NCBI GenBank assembly: GCA_047017005.1
Contig: JBKXSZ010000019.1
Location: forward strand, 1 to 30,060
Length of the DNA stretch: 30,060 nucleotides
Direction: 5' to 3'
Source of the DNA: JBKXSZ01 sp047017005
Lineage (GTDB): Bacteria; Bacillota; Clostridia; TANB77; CAG-508
Shown: positions 1-7,747 of the stretch, one piece after another
Position numbering within the stretch: position 1 is the stretch's first letter
Layout: every line of letters starts with the position of its first letter
Position numbers and translations under genes: made by a program
Notes under the pieces: generated by a model
Told to the model about the DNA's origin: nothing
The model's database searches: none
Seen by the model: the letters and a program-made list of their open reading frames with translations, nothing else

Positions 1-53
1 AAAAAGCAAAAGTAAAAATAAGAAAATAATAATATAGAAAAGAAGATTAAAAA

Positions 54-97
54 ATACCACATAAATAAGACAGACAGATGTCATATTTATGTGGTAT
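54..97. promoter_or_regulatory. Long palindromic operator in front of the WYL regulator
   Basis: Arms 54-72 and 79-97 are complementary over 18 of 19 positions (only 68/83 mismatch) around a 6-base centre. The inner core is GACA-N6-TGTC at 69-82. The right arm runs into a -10 box TATACT at 95-100, so a bound regulator would cover the promoter. A close copy of the inner 24 bases lies at 1085-1108 in front of the next operon. This is most simply an autoregulatory operator of the WYL protein. The palindrome could also form an RNA or DNA hairpin. Confidence 0.75.
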
Positions 98-100
98 ACT
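95..100 (+). promoter_or_regulatory. -10 box of the WYL regulator promoter
   Basis: TATACT lies about 18 bases before the first candidate start. No good -35 box is found 17 bases upstream (AGACAG at 72-77), which is inside the palindrome. A weak -35 masked by an operator fits a promoter that is repressed or activated by the neighbouring regulator. Confidence 0.55.
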
Positions 101-117
101 GTATTTAGGTGATCGAA

Positions 118-1015
118 GTGCAAATGAATCGTTTATTTGAAATAGTATATATTTTGTTAGAGAAGAAACATATTACAGCAAAAGAATTAGCAGAACGATT
201 TGAAGTTTCTACTCGTACAATCTACCGAGATATTGAAACTTTAAGTATAGCAGGAATCCCAATTTATACAACAAAAGGAAAAGAAGGTGGTATTCATCTA
301 GTAAGAGAATTTGTTTTAGATAAATCTATGTTTACCGAAGCCGAACAAAATGAAATCCTATTTAGTTTGCAAAGCTTAAAAGAATTACAGATAGAAGAAA
401 AGAATTCAAATGTATTACAGAAAATAAGTGCCATTTTTCAGAGAAGTAGGAGGGATTGGATTTGCATTGACTTTTCAAGTTGGGGAAATTCAATCGAAGA
501 AAAAGAAAATTTCAAAAACATAAAAGAAGCGATATGGGAGCAAAAACAAATATTCATAGAATATTACAGTTCAGATGGAACAAGTAAAAAGAGAAAAATA
601 GAACCAATGCAATTTGTTTTTAAGAATAAAGCTTGGTATTTAAAAGCATATTGTCTTTTAAAGGAAGACTTTCGATTGTTTAAATTAAGTAGAATACAAG
701 AATTAGAAGTTACCGATGAAAGATNNNNNNNNNNAAAGAGAAAAGGTCCAAGAACTGAAAGTACCAATTGTGAATTTACAATTGCAGATTGATAAAGATT
801 TAGGATATCGTGTTTATGATGAATTTGACAAAAAAGATATTAAAATAACAGAGAAGGGAGATTATCTTATCTCCGTGTCTTATCCAGAAGATGAATGGGT
901 ATACGGATATCTGCTTTCTTTTGGAGAAAAAATAAAAATACAAAAACCAGAAGCGGTAAGGGAAAAACTACAAGAAAAGATAAAGAAAATGAGCGAGAGA
1001 ATCAATGAAAAGTAA
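118..1015 (+). CDS. WYL-domain transcriptional regulator (YafY/DeoR-like), interrupted by an N gap
   Basis: The N-terminus is a helix-turn-helix of the DeoR/YafY type: residues around ITAKELAERFEVSTRTIYRDIE match the canonical recognition-helix pattern. A WYL-type sensor domain follows (AWYLKAYCLLKEDFRLFKLSRI), which in this family binds small ligands or nucleic acid. Ten Ns at 725-734 split the gene, and the C-terminal part continues in another frame to 1015. The frames join if the true gap is a multiple of three, so I treat it as one gene. The start is GTG 118 or ATG 124, both behind the AGGTGA ribosome site at 107-112. It probably controls its own promoter and the GyrI/YoaP operon at 1177-3057 through the shared operators. 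The ligand is unknown. Confidence 0.85.
725..734. other. Scaffold gap (10 Ns)
   Basis: Ten undetermined bases lie inside the WYL regulator. The coding frame before and after the gap agrees only if the real gap length is a multiple of three, so 10 is a placeholder length. Confidence 0.98.
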
Positions 1016-1084
1016 GAAAGGAGTAAAGAAATAGAAAAATACTTTTAAAATGAAATATAAATAAAATAAATAATAATTTAAATA

Positions 1085-1108
1085 AATATGACACACAGAT
1101 GTCCTATT
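1085..1108. promoter_or_regulatory. Second copy of the WYL operator, in front of the GyrI/YoaP operon
   Basis: This 24-base element matches 64-87 at 21 of 24 positions, including the whole TGTC half, the ACAGA part of the centre and the flanking AATA/TATT arms. It lies 8 bases before a -10 box TATACT (1117-1122), where the first copy lies 7 bases before its own TATACT. Same position and same sequence imply the same regulator. Confidence 0.75.
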
Positions 1109-1116
1109 ATCCAGTA

Positions 1117-1122
1117 TATACT
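1117..1122 (+). promoter_or_regulatory. -10 box of the GyrI/YoaP operon promoter
   Basis: TATACT is placed as in the regulator's own promoter relative to the palindrome. There is no good -35, since the region holds CACAGA from the operator centre. This supports regulator-dependent initiation. Confidence 0.55.
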
Positions 1123-1176
1123 TTCTTTAGCAGAAGAAAAAGGCAGAAACAAAATAAAAAGAAAGAGGGAAAGAAT

Positions 1177-1632
1177 ATGACGTATGAAATCGTAGAATTA
1201 GGAGAAAAATTAGTAGAGGGAATTAGTATTAAAACAAGTAACACCAATCCTAATATGCAAAAAGAAATAGGAGGTTTGTGGCAGAGATTTTTAACAGAGG
1301 AATATGGAAAAATAGAGCAGAAACAAAATAGAAAAACAATTGGAATTTATACAGATTATGAAGGAGACTATACAAAACCATATCGATTTATGACAATGGC
1401 AGAAATAAAAGAGCCATCTTCTGATATCGGAGAAAGAGAAATAAGAACCATACAAGCAGGAAAATATGCTAAGTTTGTAGTAAAAGGAGATATGCAAACA
1501 GAAGTTGCAAAATGCTGGAACGCTATTTGGAATATGGATTTAGATAGAAAATACACCTATGATTTTGAAGAATATCAAGATATAGAAGCAATGAATAATC
1601 AAGAAATACATATCTATATAGCGATTCGTTAG
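1177..1632 (+). CDS. GyrI-like effector-binding domain protein
   Basis: This protein of 151 residues resembles GyrI-like / integron-associated effector-binding proteins. It opens with a strand typical of the fold (YEIVELGEKLVEGISIKT), has the internal GLWQRFL segment, a YTDYEGDYTKPYRFM stretch, and ends on a strand (EIHIYIAIR). Such domains bind hydrophobic small molecules, either alone or fused to AraC-type regulators. Reading frame extends upstream to 1099 but that part overlaps the promoter and operator. ATG 1177 follows GAGGG at 1165-1169 with 7-base spacing and is preferred. It is the first gene of a three-gene operon behind the WYL operator and may bind or sequester the inducer. The ligand cannot be told from the sequence. 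Confidence 0.8.
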   Translation: MTYEIVELGEKLVEGISIKTSNTNPNMQKEIGGLWQRFLTEEYGKIEQKQNRKTIGIYTDYEGDYTKPYRFMTMAEIKEPSSDIGEREIRTIQAGKYAKFVVKGDMQTEVAKCWNAIWNMDLDRKYTYDFEEYQDIEAMNNQEIHIYIAIR

Positions 1633-1642
1633 GAGAAAGAAA

Positions 1643-2392
1643 ATGAGTGAATTTGTTAATGTAACATTCGAAAATTTAGAAAAAGAACATGTATGTTGTG
1701 CAATTGGAGATAAAAAACATCAAGAAGGAGTAAACCAAAAGAAACAATGGTTAGCAGAAAGAATACAGGAAGGACATGTATTTAGAAAATTGAATGAAAG
1801 AGGAAAGGTCTTTATTGAATATGCACCATTAGAAAAAGCATGGTGCCCCGTTATTGGGAAAGACTATCTATACATTTACTGCCTTTGGGTAGCAGGAAGC
1901 TATAAAGGAAAAGGGTATGGAAAAGAGTTAATAGAATATGCAATTTCAGATGCAAAGCAAAAAGGAAAAGTAGGTCTTTGCACGATTAGTTCAAAGAAGA
2001 AAAAGCCATTTCTTTCTGAGAAAAAGTTCTTTGAAAAGTATGGATTTAAAATAGTTGACACGATTGGCGATTATGAACTACTTGTCTTGAATTTAGAAGA
2101 TTCTAAAGAAGTTCCTAAATTTAGTCCAACAGCAAAAAATCAAACAATTCCAAGAGAAGAATTTACCATATTCTATACCAACCAATGTCCTTTTACAGAA
2201 CATAGTATTAGAGAAATAAAAGAAACAGCAAAACAGATAAATATCCCTGTTTCTTTTGTAAAAGTAGATACATTAGAAAAAGCAAAAAATATGCCTTGTA
2301 TTTTTCAAAATTGGGCCAATTTTAAAGATGGCAAATTCCTATCGAATACGATACTAAATGGTTATAGTTTTAAAAAAATAATAGGAGAGTGA
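1643..2392 (+). CDS. YoaP-type GNAT N-acetyltransferase
   Basis: The protein has 249 residues. The first 150 or so form a GNAT acetyltransferase domain with an acetyl-CoA loop in LWVAGSYKGKGYGKELI (the G-K-G-Y-G-K pattern). The remainder, from about residue 170 (FTIFYTNQCPFTEHS), resembles the YoaP C-terminal domain and may have a thioredoxin-like fold. The family transfers an acetyl group from acetyl-CoA to an unknown amine. ATG 1643 follows AGGAG by about 8 bases and starts 10 bases after the GyrI-like gene. Together with two GyrI-like proteins it suggests a small-molecule detoxification or modification unit. The substrate is unknown. Confidence 0.8.
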   Translation: MSEFVNVTFENLEKEHVCCAIGDKKHQEGVNQKKQWLAERIQEGHVFRKLNERGKVFIEYAPLEKAWCPVIGKDYLYIYCLWVAGSYKGKGYGKELIEYAISDAKQKGKVGLCTISSKKKKPFLSEKKFFEKYGFKIVDTIGDYELLVLNLEDSKEVPKFSPTAKNQTIPREEFTIFYTNQCPFTEHSIREIKETAKQINIPVSFVKVDTLEKAKNMPCIFQNWANFKDGKFLSNTILNGYSFKKIIGE

Positions 2393-2397
2393 AAGAG

Positions 2398-3057
2398 ATG
2401 GATAAATTAGATTATAAAAAGGAATATAAAGATATTTATTTACCAAAAACAAAGCCAATGACCATACAAGTACCTAAAATGTCTTATATTATGGTAGAAG
2501 GAAAAGGAAATCCAAATGAGGAAGAAGGAGAGTATAAAAACTCTATTTCTATCCTATATGCTTTATCTTTTACCATAAAAATGAGTAAAATGGGAAGCAG
2601 AAAAATAGATGGTTATTTTGACTATGTCGTACCACCATTAGAAGGATTATGGTGGATTCCAGATTTGAAAGGAATTGACTATACTAGAAAAAAAGATTTT
2701 CATTTTATATCCATGATTCGTCAACCAGAATTTGTAACAAAAGAAATCTTTGAATGGGCTTGTAAAGAGGTAAGAGAGAAGAAACAAATTGATGTCTGTA
2801 AAGCCAAATTTCAAGAAATAGAAGAAGGATTATGCGTTCAAATGATGCATCTTGGACCTTATGACAATGAGCCACAAACGATTGAGAAAATAGAGAAATA
2901 TATAGAAGAAAACAAACTGGTAAATGCCATTGATTCCAAAACAAAAGATGGATTCATTCGAAGACATCATGAAATTTATTTATCAGACCCTAGAAAAGCA
3001 AAACCAGAAAATTTAAAGACTGTAATCCGAGTACCAGTCATAAAGAAAGAGAAATAA
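2398..3057 (+). CDS. GyrI-like small-molecule binding protein (long form)
   Basis: This is a 219-residue member of the larger GyrI-like family. The start (MDKLDYKKEYKDIYLPKTKPM) and the motif VEGKGNPNEEEGEYKNSI are characteristic. A second half (LCVQMMHLGPYDNEPQTIEKI) repeats the effector-binding strand-helix pattern with the H-x-G-P-Y element, and the C-terminus (HHEIYLSDPRKAKPENLKTVIRVPV) fits too. ATG 2398 is preferred because GGAGAG at 2384-2389 lies 8 bases upstream, while the GTG at 2389 is inside that ribosome site. It follows the acetyltransferase by 5 bases, so the two are co-transcribed. Soluble; ligand unknown. Confidence 0.82.
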   Translation: MDKLDYKKEYKDIYLPKTKPMTIQVPKMSYIMVEGKGNPNEEEGEYKNSISILYALSFTIKMSKMGSRKIDGYFDYVVPPLEGLWWIPDLKGIDYTRKKDFHFISMIRQPEFVTKEIFEWACKEVREKKQIDVCKAKFQEIEEGLCVQMMHLGPYDNEPQTIEKIEKYIEENKLVNAIDSKTKDGFIRRHHEIYLSDPRKAKPENLKTVIRVPVIKKEK

Positions 3058-3115
3058 ATGAAGTTTATACCAGCAAAAACAACATTAAAATAAAATCAAT
3101 TATTGGAAAAGTAAA
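3058..3115 (+). pseudogene. Possible 5' remnant of a radical-SAM-like gene
   Basis: Directly after the GyrI-like stop, an ATG opens the peptide MKFIPAKTTLK and then hits TAA (3091-3093). The opening resembles the N-terminus I remember for a radical SAM / spore-photoproduct-lyase-like family (M-x-[FY]-I-P-A-K-T-I). After a one-base shift the text continues KIKSIIGK, loosely like the next part of that family. No CxxxCxxC cluster follows, and a terminator begins at once. I read this as the stump of a deleted gene. Short chance similarity is possible. Confidence 0.35.
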
Positions 3116-3163
3116 GAGTTTAAAGAAATAATATTTTTTAATTTATTTCTTTAAACTTTTTTT
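3113..3163 (+). terminator. Terminator of the WYL-regulated operon
   Basis: A perfect 15-base stem (3117-3131 with 3143-3157) extends outward by a G-U and further A-T pairs. The loop is 11 bases and the T-run lies at 3157-3163. The stem is AT-rich but long. Its right arm overlaps the putative -35 of the following ECF operon. Confidence 0.75.
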
Positions 3164-3177
3164 CATGTATAATAGTC
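3153..3177 (+). promoter_or_regulatory. Candidate ECF-type promoter of the sigV-like operon
   Basis: AAACTT at 3153-3158 and AGTC at 3174-3177 resemble the AAAC / CGTC boxes used by SigV-class ECF sigma factors, with 17 bases between AAAC and AGTC. TATAAT at 3168-3173 could serve a housekeeping promoter instead, though no good -35 is placed for it. Autoregulation of the sigma factor is inferred. Confidence 0.4.
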
Positions 3178-3258
3178 TAATAAATAGAACGATTTTTAAA
3201 AATGCATATATCGTTAAAATACTAGTAAGAAAACACAAGAGACTTGGAGGAAAGAATA

Positions 3259-3786
3259 GTGCTATTCAACAAACAAAAGAACCTAGAAGAACAAATTAAT
3301 ACCTTAAGTGAATATGTCATGACCAATAAACAAAAAATATATCGACTTATCTATAGTTATGTAAAAGAAGAAGAAACAGCGCTTGATATTCTACAAGATG
3401 CTATTGTAAAAGCAATTCGAAAAATTGGAACATTAAAAAACCAAGAATATATGGCAACTTGGTTTTACCGAATCGCTATCAATGAATCTTTAACATACCT
3501 AAGAAAGCATAAAACAAATCAGACTTTTTCTATCGAAAATTATGAAATGCTAGATAATAAATCAGAAACAACAAAGGAATTATCTACTGCTTTAGATTTA
3601 TATCAAGCGATTGATAAATTAGAACCAAAATTAAAGACAATTATTGTATTAAGATTTTATGAGAATAAGAAACTAGACGAAATTGCAGATATAACCAATA
3701 CCAATGTGAGTACAGTAAAATCTAGGCTATACAAAGCATTAAATATTTTAAAGATAGAAATGAAAGAGGAGGAAACTGAAATATGA
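3259..3786 (+). CDS. sigV: ECF RNA polymerase sigma factor, SigV/CsfV type
   Basis: The protein has 175 residues. Region 2 spans about residues 25-90 (IYRLIYSYVKEEETALDILQDAIVKAIRKI then MATWFYRIAINES), which recognises the -10 element and core polymerase. Region 4 spans about 115-170 (LEPKLKTIIVLRFYENKKLDEIADI then TVKSRLYKALNILK), the -35-reading helix-turn-helix. GTG 3259 is chosen because GGAGG at 3246-3250 is 8 bases upstream; the TTG at 3244 overlaps that site. The stop overlaps the anti-sigma start by 4 bases (ATGA), indicating translational coupling. With the RsiV-like protein and deacetylase downstream this is the lysozyme-response set. ECF subgroup assignment rests mainly on these neighbours. 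Confidence 0.85.
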   Translation: MLFNKQKNLEEQINTLSEYVMTNKQKIYRLIYSYVKEEETALDILQDAIVKAIRKIGTLKNQEYMATWFYRIAINESLTYLRKHKTNQTFSIENYEMLDNKSETTKELSTALDLYQAIDKLEPKLKTIIVLRFYENKKLDEIADITNTNVSTVKSRLYKALNILKIEMKEEETEI

Positions 3787-4661
3787 AAAAAATAGAGGAG
3801 ACGAAAGAAATCTATGAAGCGACAGAAATACCCTCTACTTTAGATGAAAGAATACAAAATGTATTTCAAAATGAAAAGAAAAAAGAGAAAAGACAAAGGA
3901 AAGTTACAAGACCCATCAAATGGTCCTTATCTCTTGCAGGAAGTTTTTGCTTAATATTTGCCTTACTATTAAATATAAGTCCCACATTTGCAGAATCCAT
4001 CTCAGAAGTACCTGTATTAAAAGAAATTGCTAAAGTTATTACCATAAAAAAACAGGAAGAAAGAAACGAGAGCGAGTTAATAAATGTAGAACAACCAGCT
4101 ATTCAAAATACAGAAAATAAAGAAATGGAGGAAAAAGTAAATAAGATAATTCAAGAAAAAGTCAATATACTATTAGAAGAATCCAAAAGGCATGCAAAAG
4201 AAATTAAAGATACGATAGATGCAGTGGGTGATCCAGAGGCTATCTTTCAACCGATGGAAATCCGTATTAATTATGAAGTAAAATATAATAAAGGAGATTA
4301 CTTATCCTTTATCCTTATCCGCTCAGAAGCATCTAGTAGTTTTTATGAAGAACATTTTGCATATAACATTAATTTAAAAACTGGAAAAGATATTACCTTG
4401 CAAGATTTATTAGGAAAAAATAGTACAGAAATAGCAAATACACAAATTAAACGACAAATTGAAAAAAGATTGCAAGAAGATGAAACTTCATACTTTATAG
4501 AAGAAGATGATGAGTTAATGGAACATGGGGGAAGCTTTAAGACAATTGATGAGCATACGCAATTTTATATCAATGAAAAGGGAAATCCAGTTATCTTCTT
4601 TGACAAATATGAGATAGCACCTGGTTATACAGGAATTCCAGAATTTGAAATTGAGAAATAA
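3783..4661 (+). CDS. rsiV: RsiV-type membrane anti-sigma factor (DUF3298 domain)
   Basis: The protein has 292 residues. A cytoplasmic N-terminus of about 45 residues rich in charge precedes one membrane helix at about 47-66 (WSLSLAGSFCLIFALLLNI). The extracellular part carries a DUF3298-like C-terminal domain (from about YLSFILIRSEASSSFYEEHFAY to the end). In Bacillus subtilis and C. difficile, RsiV binds lysozyme through this domain and is then cut by signal peptidase and a site-2 protease, releasing SigV. A plausible signal-peptidase site follows the helix (SPTFA-ES, after Ala70). The ribosome site AGGAGG at 3768-3773 is strong. It overlaps the sigma gene and precedes the deacetylase. Lysozyme binding here is inferred from the family, not seen. 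Confidence 0.85.
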   Translation: MKKIEETKEIYEATEIPSTLDERIQNVFQNEKKKEKRQRKVTRPIKWSLSLAGSFCLIFALLLNISPTFAESISEVPVLKEIAKVITIKKQEERNESELINVEQPAIQNTENKEMEEKVNKIIQEKVNILLEESKRHAKEIKDTIDAVGDPEAIFQPMEIRINYEVKYNKGDYLSFILIRSEASSSFYEEHFAYNINLKTGKDITLQDLLGKNSTEIANTQIKRQIEKRLQEDETSYFIEEDDELMEHGGSFKTIDEHTQFYINEKGNPVIFFDKYEIAPGYTGIPEFEIEK

Positions 4662-4742
4662 GAAAATAGAAAATATAAAAAAGTAAAAAAATAGCAAAGA
4701 AATATAATAGATGAAATAGAGAAAGAAAAACAAGGAGAAAAA

Positions 4743-6032
4743 ATGAAATTAATATATGCAATTGAATTACTTATGGCTGCTTTGGTCTCTATTACTGGTA
4801 TGTGTTTATTAAAAAATAAAAGAGCAAGAAAGGCAAGAATTCTTTTATCCACACTTATATTTGATATACTTTTTATTGGGCATGTTACATTTGCTTATAC
4901 TACAGAGAAGCCAATTCTACAATTAAATGGAGAAAAGAATATTCAAATAGAAATAGGAGAAGAATATAGAGAACTAGGAGCAAAAGCAACCTATCATGGA
5001 AAAGATCTAATGAATCAGATACAGATAGAAAATCAAATCAATTCAGGAAAGATAGGAGAATATGATGTTATCTATAAAATTTCTTACCATAATACAACTG
5101 AAGAAATAGTAAGAAAAGTAAAAATAATGGATAGGACAAAACCAGAAATACATTTAAAAGGCGGTACAGAAGTCACACAATATATGAATAAAGAATATAT
5201 TGAACCAGGTTATGAAGCAATTGACAATTACGATGGAGATATTACTTCCAAGGTAGTTGTTACAAAAGAAGAAATAAATCCAGAAGAATATAAATTACAC
5301 TATTTCGTAAAAGATAGTTCAGAGAATGAAGAAAGAATAGCTAGAATTATACGTTTAAAAGAACCACCAAAAGAAAGTGGAAAAATGAATCAAAAAAATG
5401 GCCAAAGTATTTTATCGTTAACTTTTGATGATGGACCAAGTCTAGATATAACCCCTAAAATACTAGATATTCTAAAACAAGAAAATGTAAAAGCTACTTT
5501 CTTCATTCTAAACTATGATAAAAACAAAGAATTTTTAGTAAAAAGAATTGTAGAAGAAGGGCATACAGTGGCAATTCATGGCTATTCTCATAATTATAAA
5601 GAAATTTATCAATCTGTTGATACCTATTTAGAAAATTTAAATAAATTACAAAAGAAAATAAAAGAAACAACAGGAGTAACAACTACTTTATCGCGTTTTC
5701 CAGGAGGAAGTTCTAATACCATTAGTCGATATAACCCCGGTATCATGACAAAACTAACAAAAACAGTAATAGAAAAAGGATATCAATACTTTGATTGGAA
5801 TGTTTCATCTGGAGATGCGGGGGGAGCGAAAACCAAAAAAGAAGTATATCAAAATGTCATCAGTGGTTTAAAGAAGAATCGAAATAATGTTGTTTTAATG
5901 CATGATTTTGCAAAAAATAAAAAGACATTAGAAGCACTTCCAAGCATTATTCAATATGGAAAAACAAACGGATATCAATTTGAAAAATTAACAGAGAATA
6001 CGCCAATGATAGTTCAAAGAATAAATAATTAA
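4743..6032 (+). CDS. pdaV: Membrane-anchored polysaccharide/peptidoglycan deacetylase with Ig-like repeats (PdaV-like)
   Basis: The protein has 429 residues. Two hydrophobic segments (about 3-23 and 33-50), separated by KNKRARKAR, anchor it. Two DUF5011-like Ig domains follow (about 57-130 and 135-205; the second has the YIEPGYEAIDNYDGDIT signature). The NodB deacetylase domain occupies about 222-429. Its motifs are intact: TFDDGPS 227-233, HGYSH 279-283 (metal ligands Asp230, His279, His283), RFPGGS 318-323, DWNVSSGD 351-358 and VLMHDF 384-389. It should remove acetyl groups from envelope glycans outside the cell, making peptidoglycan resistant to lysozyme. In C. difficile, pdaV sits in the csfV-rsiV operon, matching this order. 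ATG 4743 follows AAGGAG. A strong terminator follows. Confidence 0.88.
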   Translation: MKLIYAIELLMAALVSITGMCLLKNKRARKARILLSTLIFDILFIGHVTFAYTTEKPILQLNGEKNIQIEIGEEYRELGAKATYHGKDLMNQIQIENQINSGKIGEYDVIYKISYHNTTEEIVRKVKIMDRTKPEIHLKGGTEVTQYMNKEYIEPGYEAIDNYDGDITSKVVVTKEEINPEEYKLHYFVKDSSENEERIARIIRLKEPPKESGKMNQKNGQSILSLTFDDGPSLDITPKILDILKQENVKATFFILNYDKNKEFLVKRIVEEGHTVAIHGYSHNYKEIYQSVDTYLENLNKLQKKIKETTGVTTTLSRFPGGSSNTISRYNPGIMTKLTKTVIEKGYQYFDWNVSSGDAGGAKTKKEVYQNVISGLKKNRNNVVLMHDFAKNKKTLEALPSIIQYGKTNGYQFEKLTENTPMIVQRINN

Positions 6033-6041
6033 CGAATAAAC

Positions 6042-6081
6042 AAAGCTATGTAATTCAGTATTAGAATTACATAGTTTTTTA
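6042..6081 (+). terminator. Terminator after the sigV-rsiV-pdaV operon
   Basis: The 11-base perfect stem 6046-6056 / 6064-6074 has a 7-base loop and is followed by TTTTTT at 6075-6080. It lies just after the deacetylase stop and before the ABC importer. Confidence 0.9.
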
Positions 6082-6153
6082 ATTGGTTTCTAGTAACCGA
6101 TTTATGTAACTTTTAATACAATATAATATGATAGATGAACAGGAGGAATCAAT

Positions 6154-6921
6154 GTGAAAGAAATATTGAAACTACAAGACATAACCAAAAACTATCAAGC
6201 TAAAAACGGAGAAATTAGTGCTATTGAAAAAGTAAGTTTCTCTGTTTATGAAGGCGAGTTTGTATCAATAATCGGACCAAGCGGTTGTGGAAAATCTACT
6301 TTGTTATCTATTATTGCGGGATTAGAACCGAAAACAGGCGGAAAGGTGTACATAGATGGAAGTGAAGTTCTAGAGATTTCTTCAAAAATAGGATATATGC
6401 TACAAAAAGATAGTTTGCTAGAATGGAGAACCATCTATGATAATGTCATGTTTGGGTTAGAGATTAAACATTTAAAAACAAAAGAAAATGAAGCTTATGT
6501 ACAAGAGTTATTAAAAAAATATAATCTCTATGAATTTAAAGATAAATACCCAACACAATTATCAGGAGGAATGAGGCAAAGAACTGCTTTGATTCGAACA
6601 TTAGCCATACGTCCTAAGATATTATTATTAGACGAAGCTTTTTCTGCACTAGATTATCAGACTAGAATCATGGTAACAAAAGATATCTATGACATTTTAA
6701 AAGCGGAAAATATAACTGCATTAATGGTAACACATGATATTTCAGAAGCTATCAGCATGTCAGATAGAATTGTGGTATTAAGTAATAGACCTGCCATCGT
6801 AAAGAAGATTCATACCATCGACTTTGAAATTCCAAACCGTACACCAATTAACTGTAGGGAAAGTCCTAAGTTTAGCAAATACTTTGATACTATATGGAAG
6901 GAGTTGGATGTTCATGCGTGA
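6154..6921 (+). CDS. ABC importer ATPase, NitT/TauT (SsuB/TauB-like) family
   Basis: The protein has 255 residues and all ABC motifs: Walker A GPSGCGKST (about 42-50), Q-loop MLQKDSLLEWRT, signature LSGGMRQR, Walker B ILLLDEAFSALD, and the switch His in THDISEA. The LLEWRT-type Q-loop and MRQRTALIRTLA are typical of nitrate/sulfonate/taurine-type importers. It powers uptake with the permease and binding protein that follow. GTG 6154 is the start; the ATG two bases earlier runs straight into TGA. The ribosome site AGGAGG is at 6141-6146. It overlaps the permease start by 8 bases. Confidence 0.92.
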   Translation: MKEILKLQDITKNYQAKNGEISAIEKVSFSVYEGEFVSIIGPSGCGKSTLLSIIAGLEPKTGGKVYIDGSEVLEISSKIGYMLQKDSLLEWRTIYDNVMFGLEIKHLKTKENEAYVQELLKKYNLYEFKDKYPTQLSGGMRQRTALIRTLAIRPKILLLDEAFSALDYQTRIMVTKDIYDILKAENITALMVTHDISEAISMSDRIVVLSNRPAIVKKIHTIDFEIPNRTPINCRESPKFSKYFDTIWKELDVHA

Positions 6922-7724
6922 AAAAAATACGTCTCTAGACAGGAAGCAATATTTAAAAAAGATAAGGAGAAATAAAATAGCGGTAATTTCAACGCAAGTC
7001 CTTATAGTAATTGTATTTATTGCACTTTGGGAAATCTTAGCAAATCAAGGTGTTATTGATAGCTTTATTACCAGTCAACCATCTAGGATTGTTAATACAT
7101 TTCTGCATCTATCACAAAATAATTTACTAGAACATTTAGGAGTTACTTGTTTTGAAACCATAATTGGATTTTTATCTGGTACCGTATTGGGGGTATTAAT
7201 AGCCATTATTCTTTGGTGGTCTAAATTTTTATCCAAAGTATCAGAACCTTTTTTAGTAGTATTAAACAGTTTACCCAAAGTAGCCCTTGGCCCGGTTATT
7301 ATCATCTGGGTAGGGGCAGGAATGCCAGCAATTATTGTAATGGCACTTCGGAATTTCTTTAATTGTTACCATATTAGAAATTTTAAATGGATTTTTAAAT
7401 ACGGATAAGGAAAAAATAAGAATGGCACGAACCTTTAATGCCAATCGATTTCAAATATTAACAAAAATTGTTATTCCTACTAATATCCCTACCTTTTTTA
7501 ACTCTCTAAAAATCAATATTGGATTATCTTTAGTAGGTGTTATCTCAGGGGAGTTCTTGGTTTCAAAGGCAGGACTTGGTTATCTTATTGTATATGGAGG
7601 TCAAGTATTCCAATTAGATTTAGTAATGACAAGTGTCATTATCCTAGCAATAATGGCAGCTTTACTTTATGAGACTGTTAGTGTGATAGAAAAAATAGTG
7701 ATGAAGTCAAACAAATTCGGATAA
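6914..7724 (+). CDS. ABC importer permease, NitT/TauT family, with a one-base frameshift
   Basis: Reading from ATG 6914 gives a SsuC/TauC-like permease with several membrane segments. The frame is lost near 7349: after VMAL the expected text continues one base later as GISLIVTILEILNGFLNTDK and runs to 7724 through the EAA-loop region (RMARTFNANRFQILTKIVIP). Removing one base, C7349 in CTTCGGA, restores a protein of 269 residues, the usual length. Translated as written, it would stop at 7408 without the EAA loop and the transporter would be inactive. The start has AAGGAG at 6898-6903. Assembly error or a young lesion are both possible; an identical-context insertion occurs at 10203. Confidence 0.85.
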
Positions 7725-7747
7725 AGATAGAAAGATACAAAAGACAA

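Noticed and set aside
6122..6127. TATAAT upstream of the ABC ATPase as a promoter
   Set aside because: Plausible -10 but no -35 or extended -10 at the right distance; not strong enough to list, though the operon must start nearby.
7340..7430. Programmed ribosomal frameshift in the permease
   Set aside because: No slippery heptamer or downstream stimulator at CTTCGGA, and the family needs no frameshift. A sequence error or mutation is simpler.
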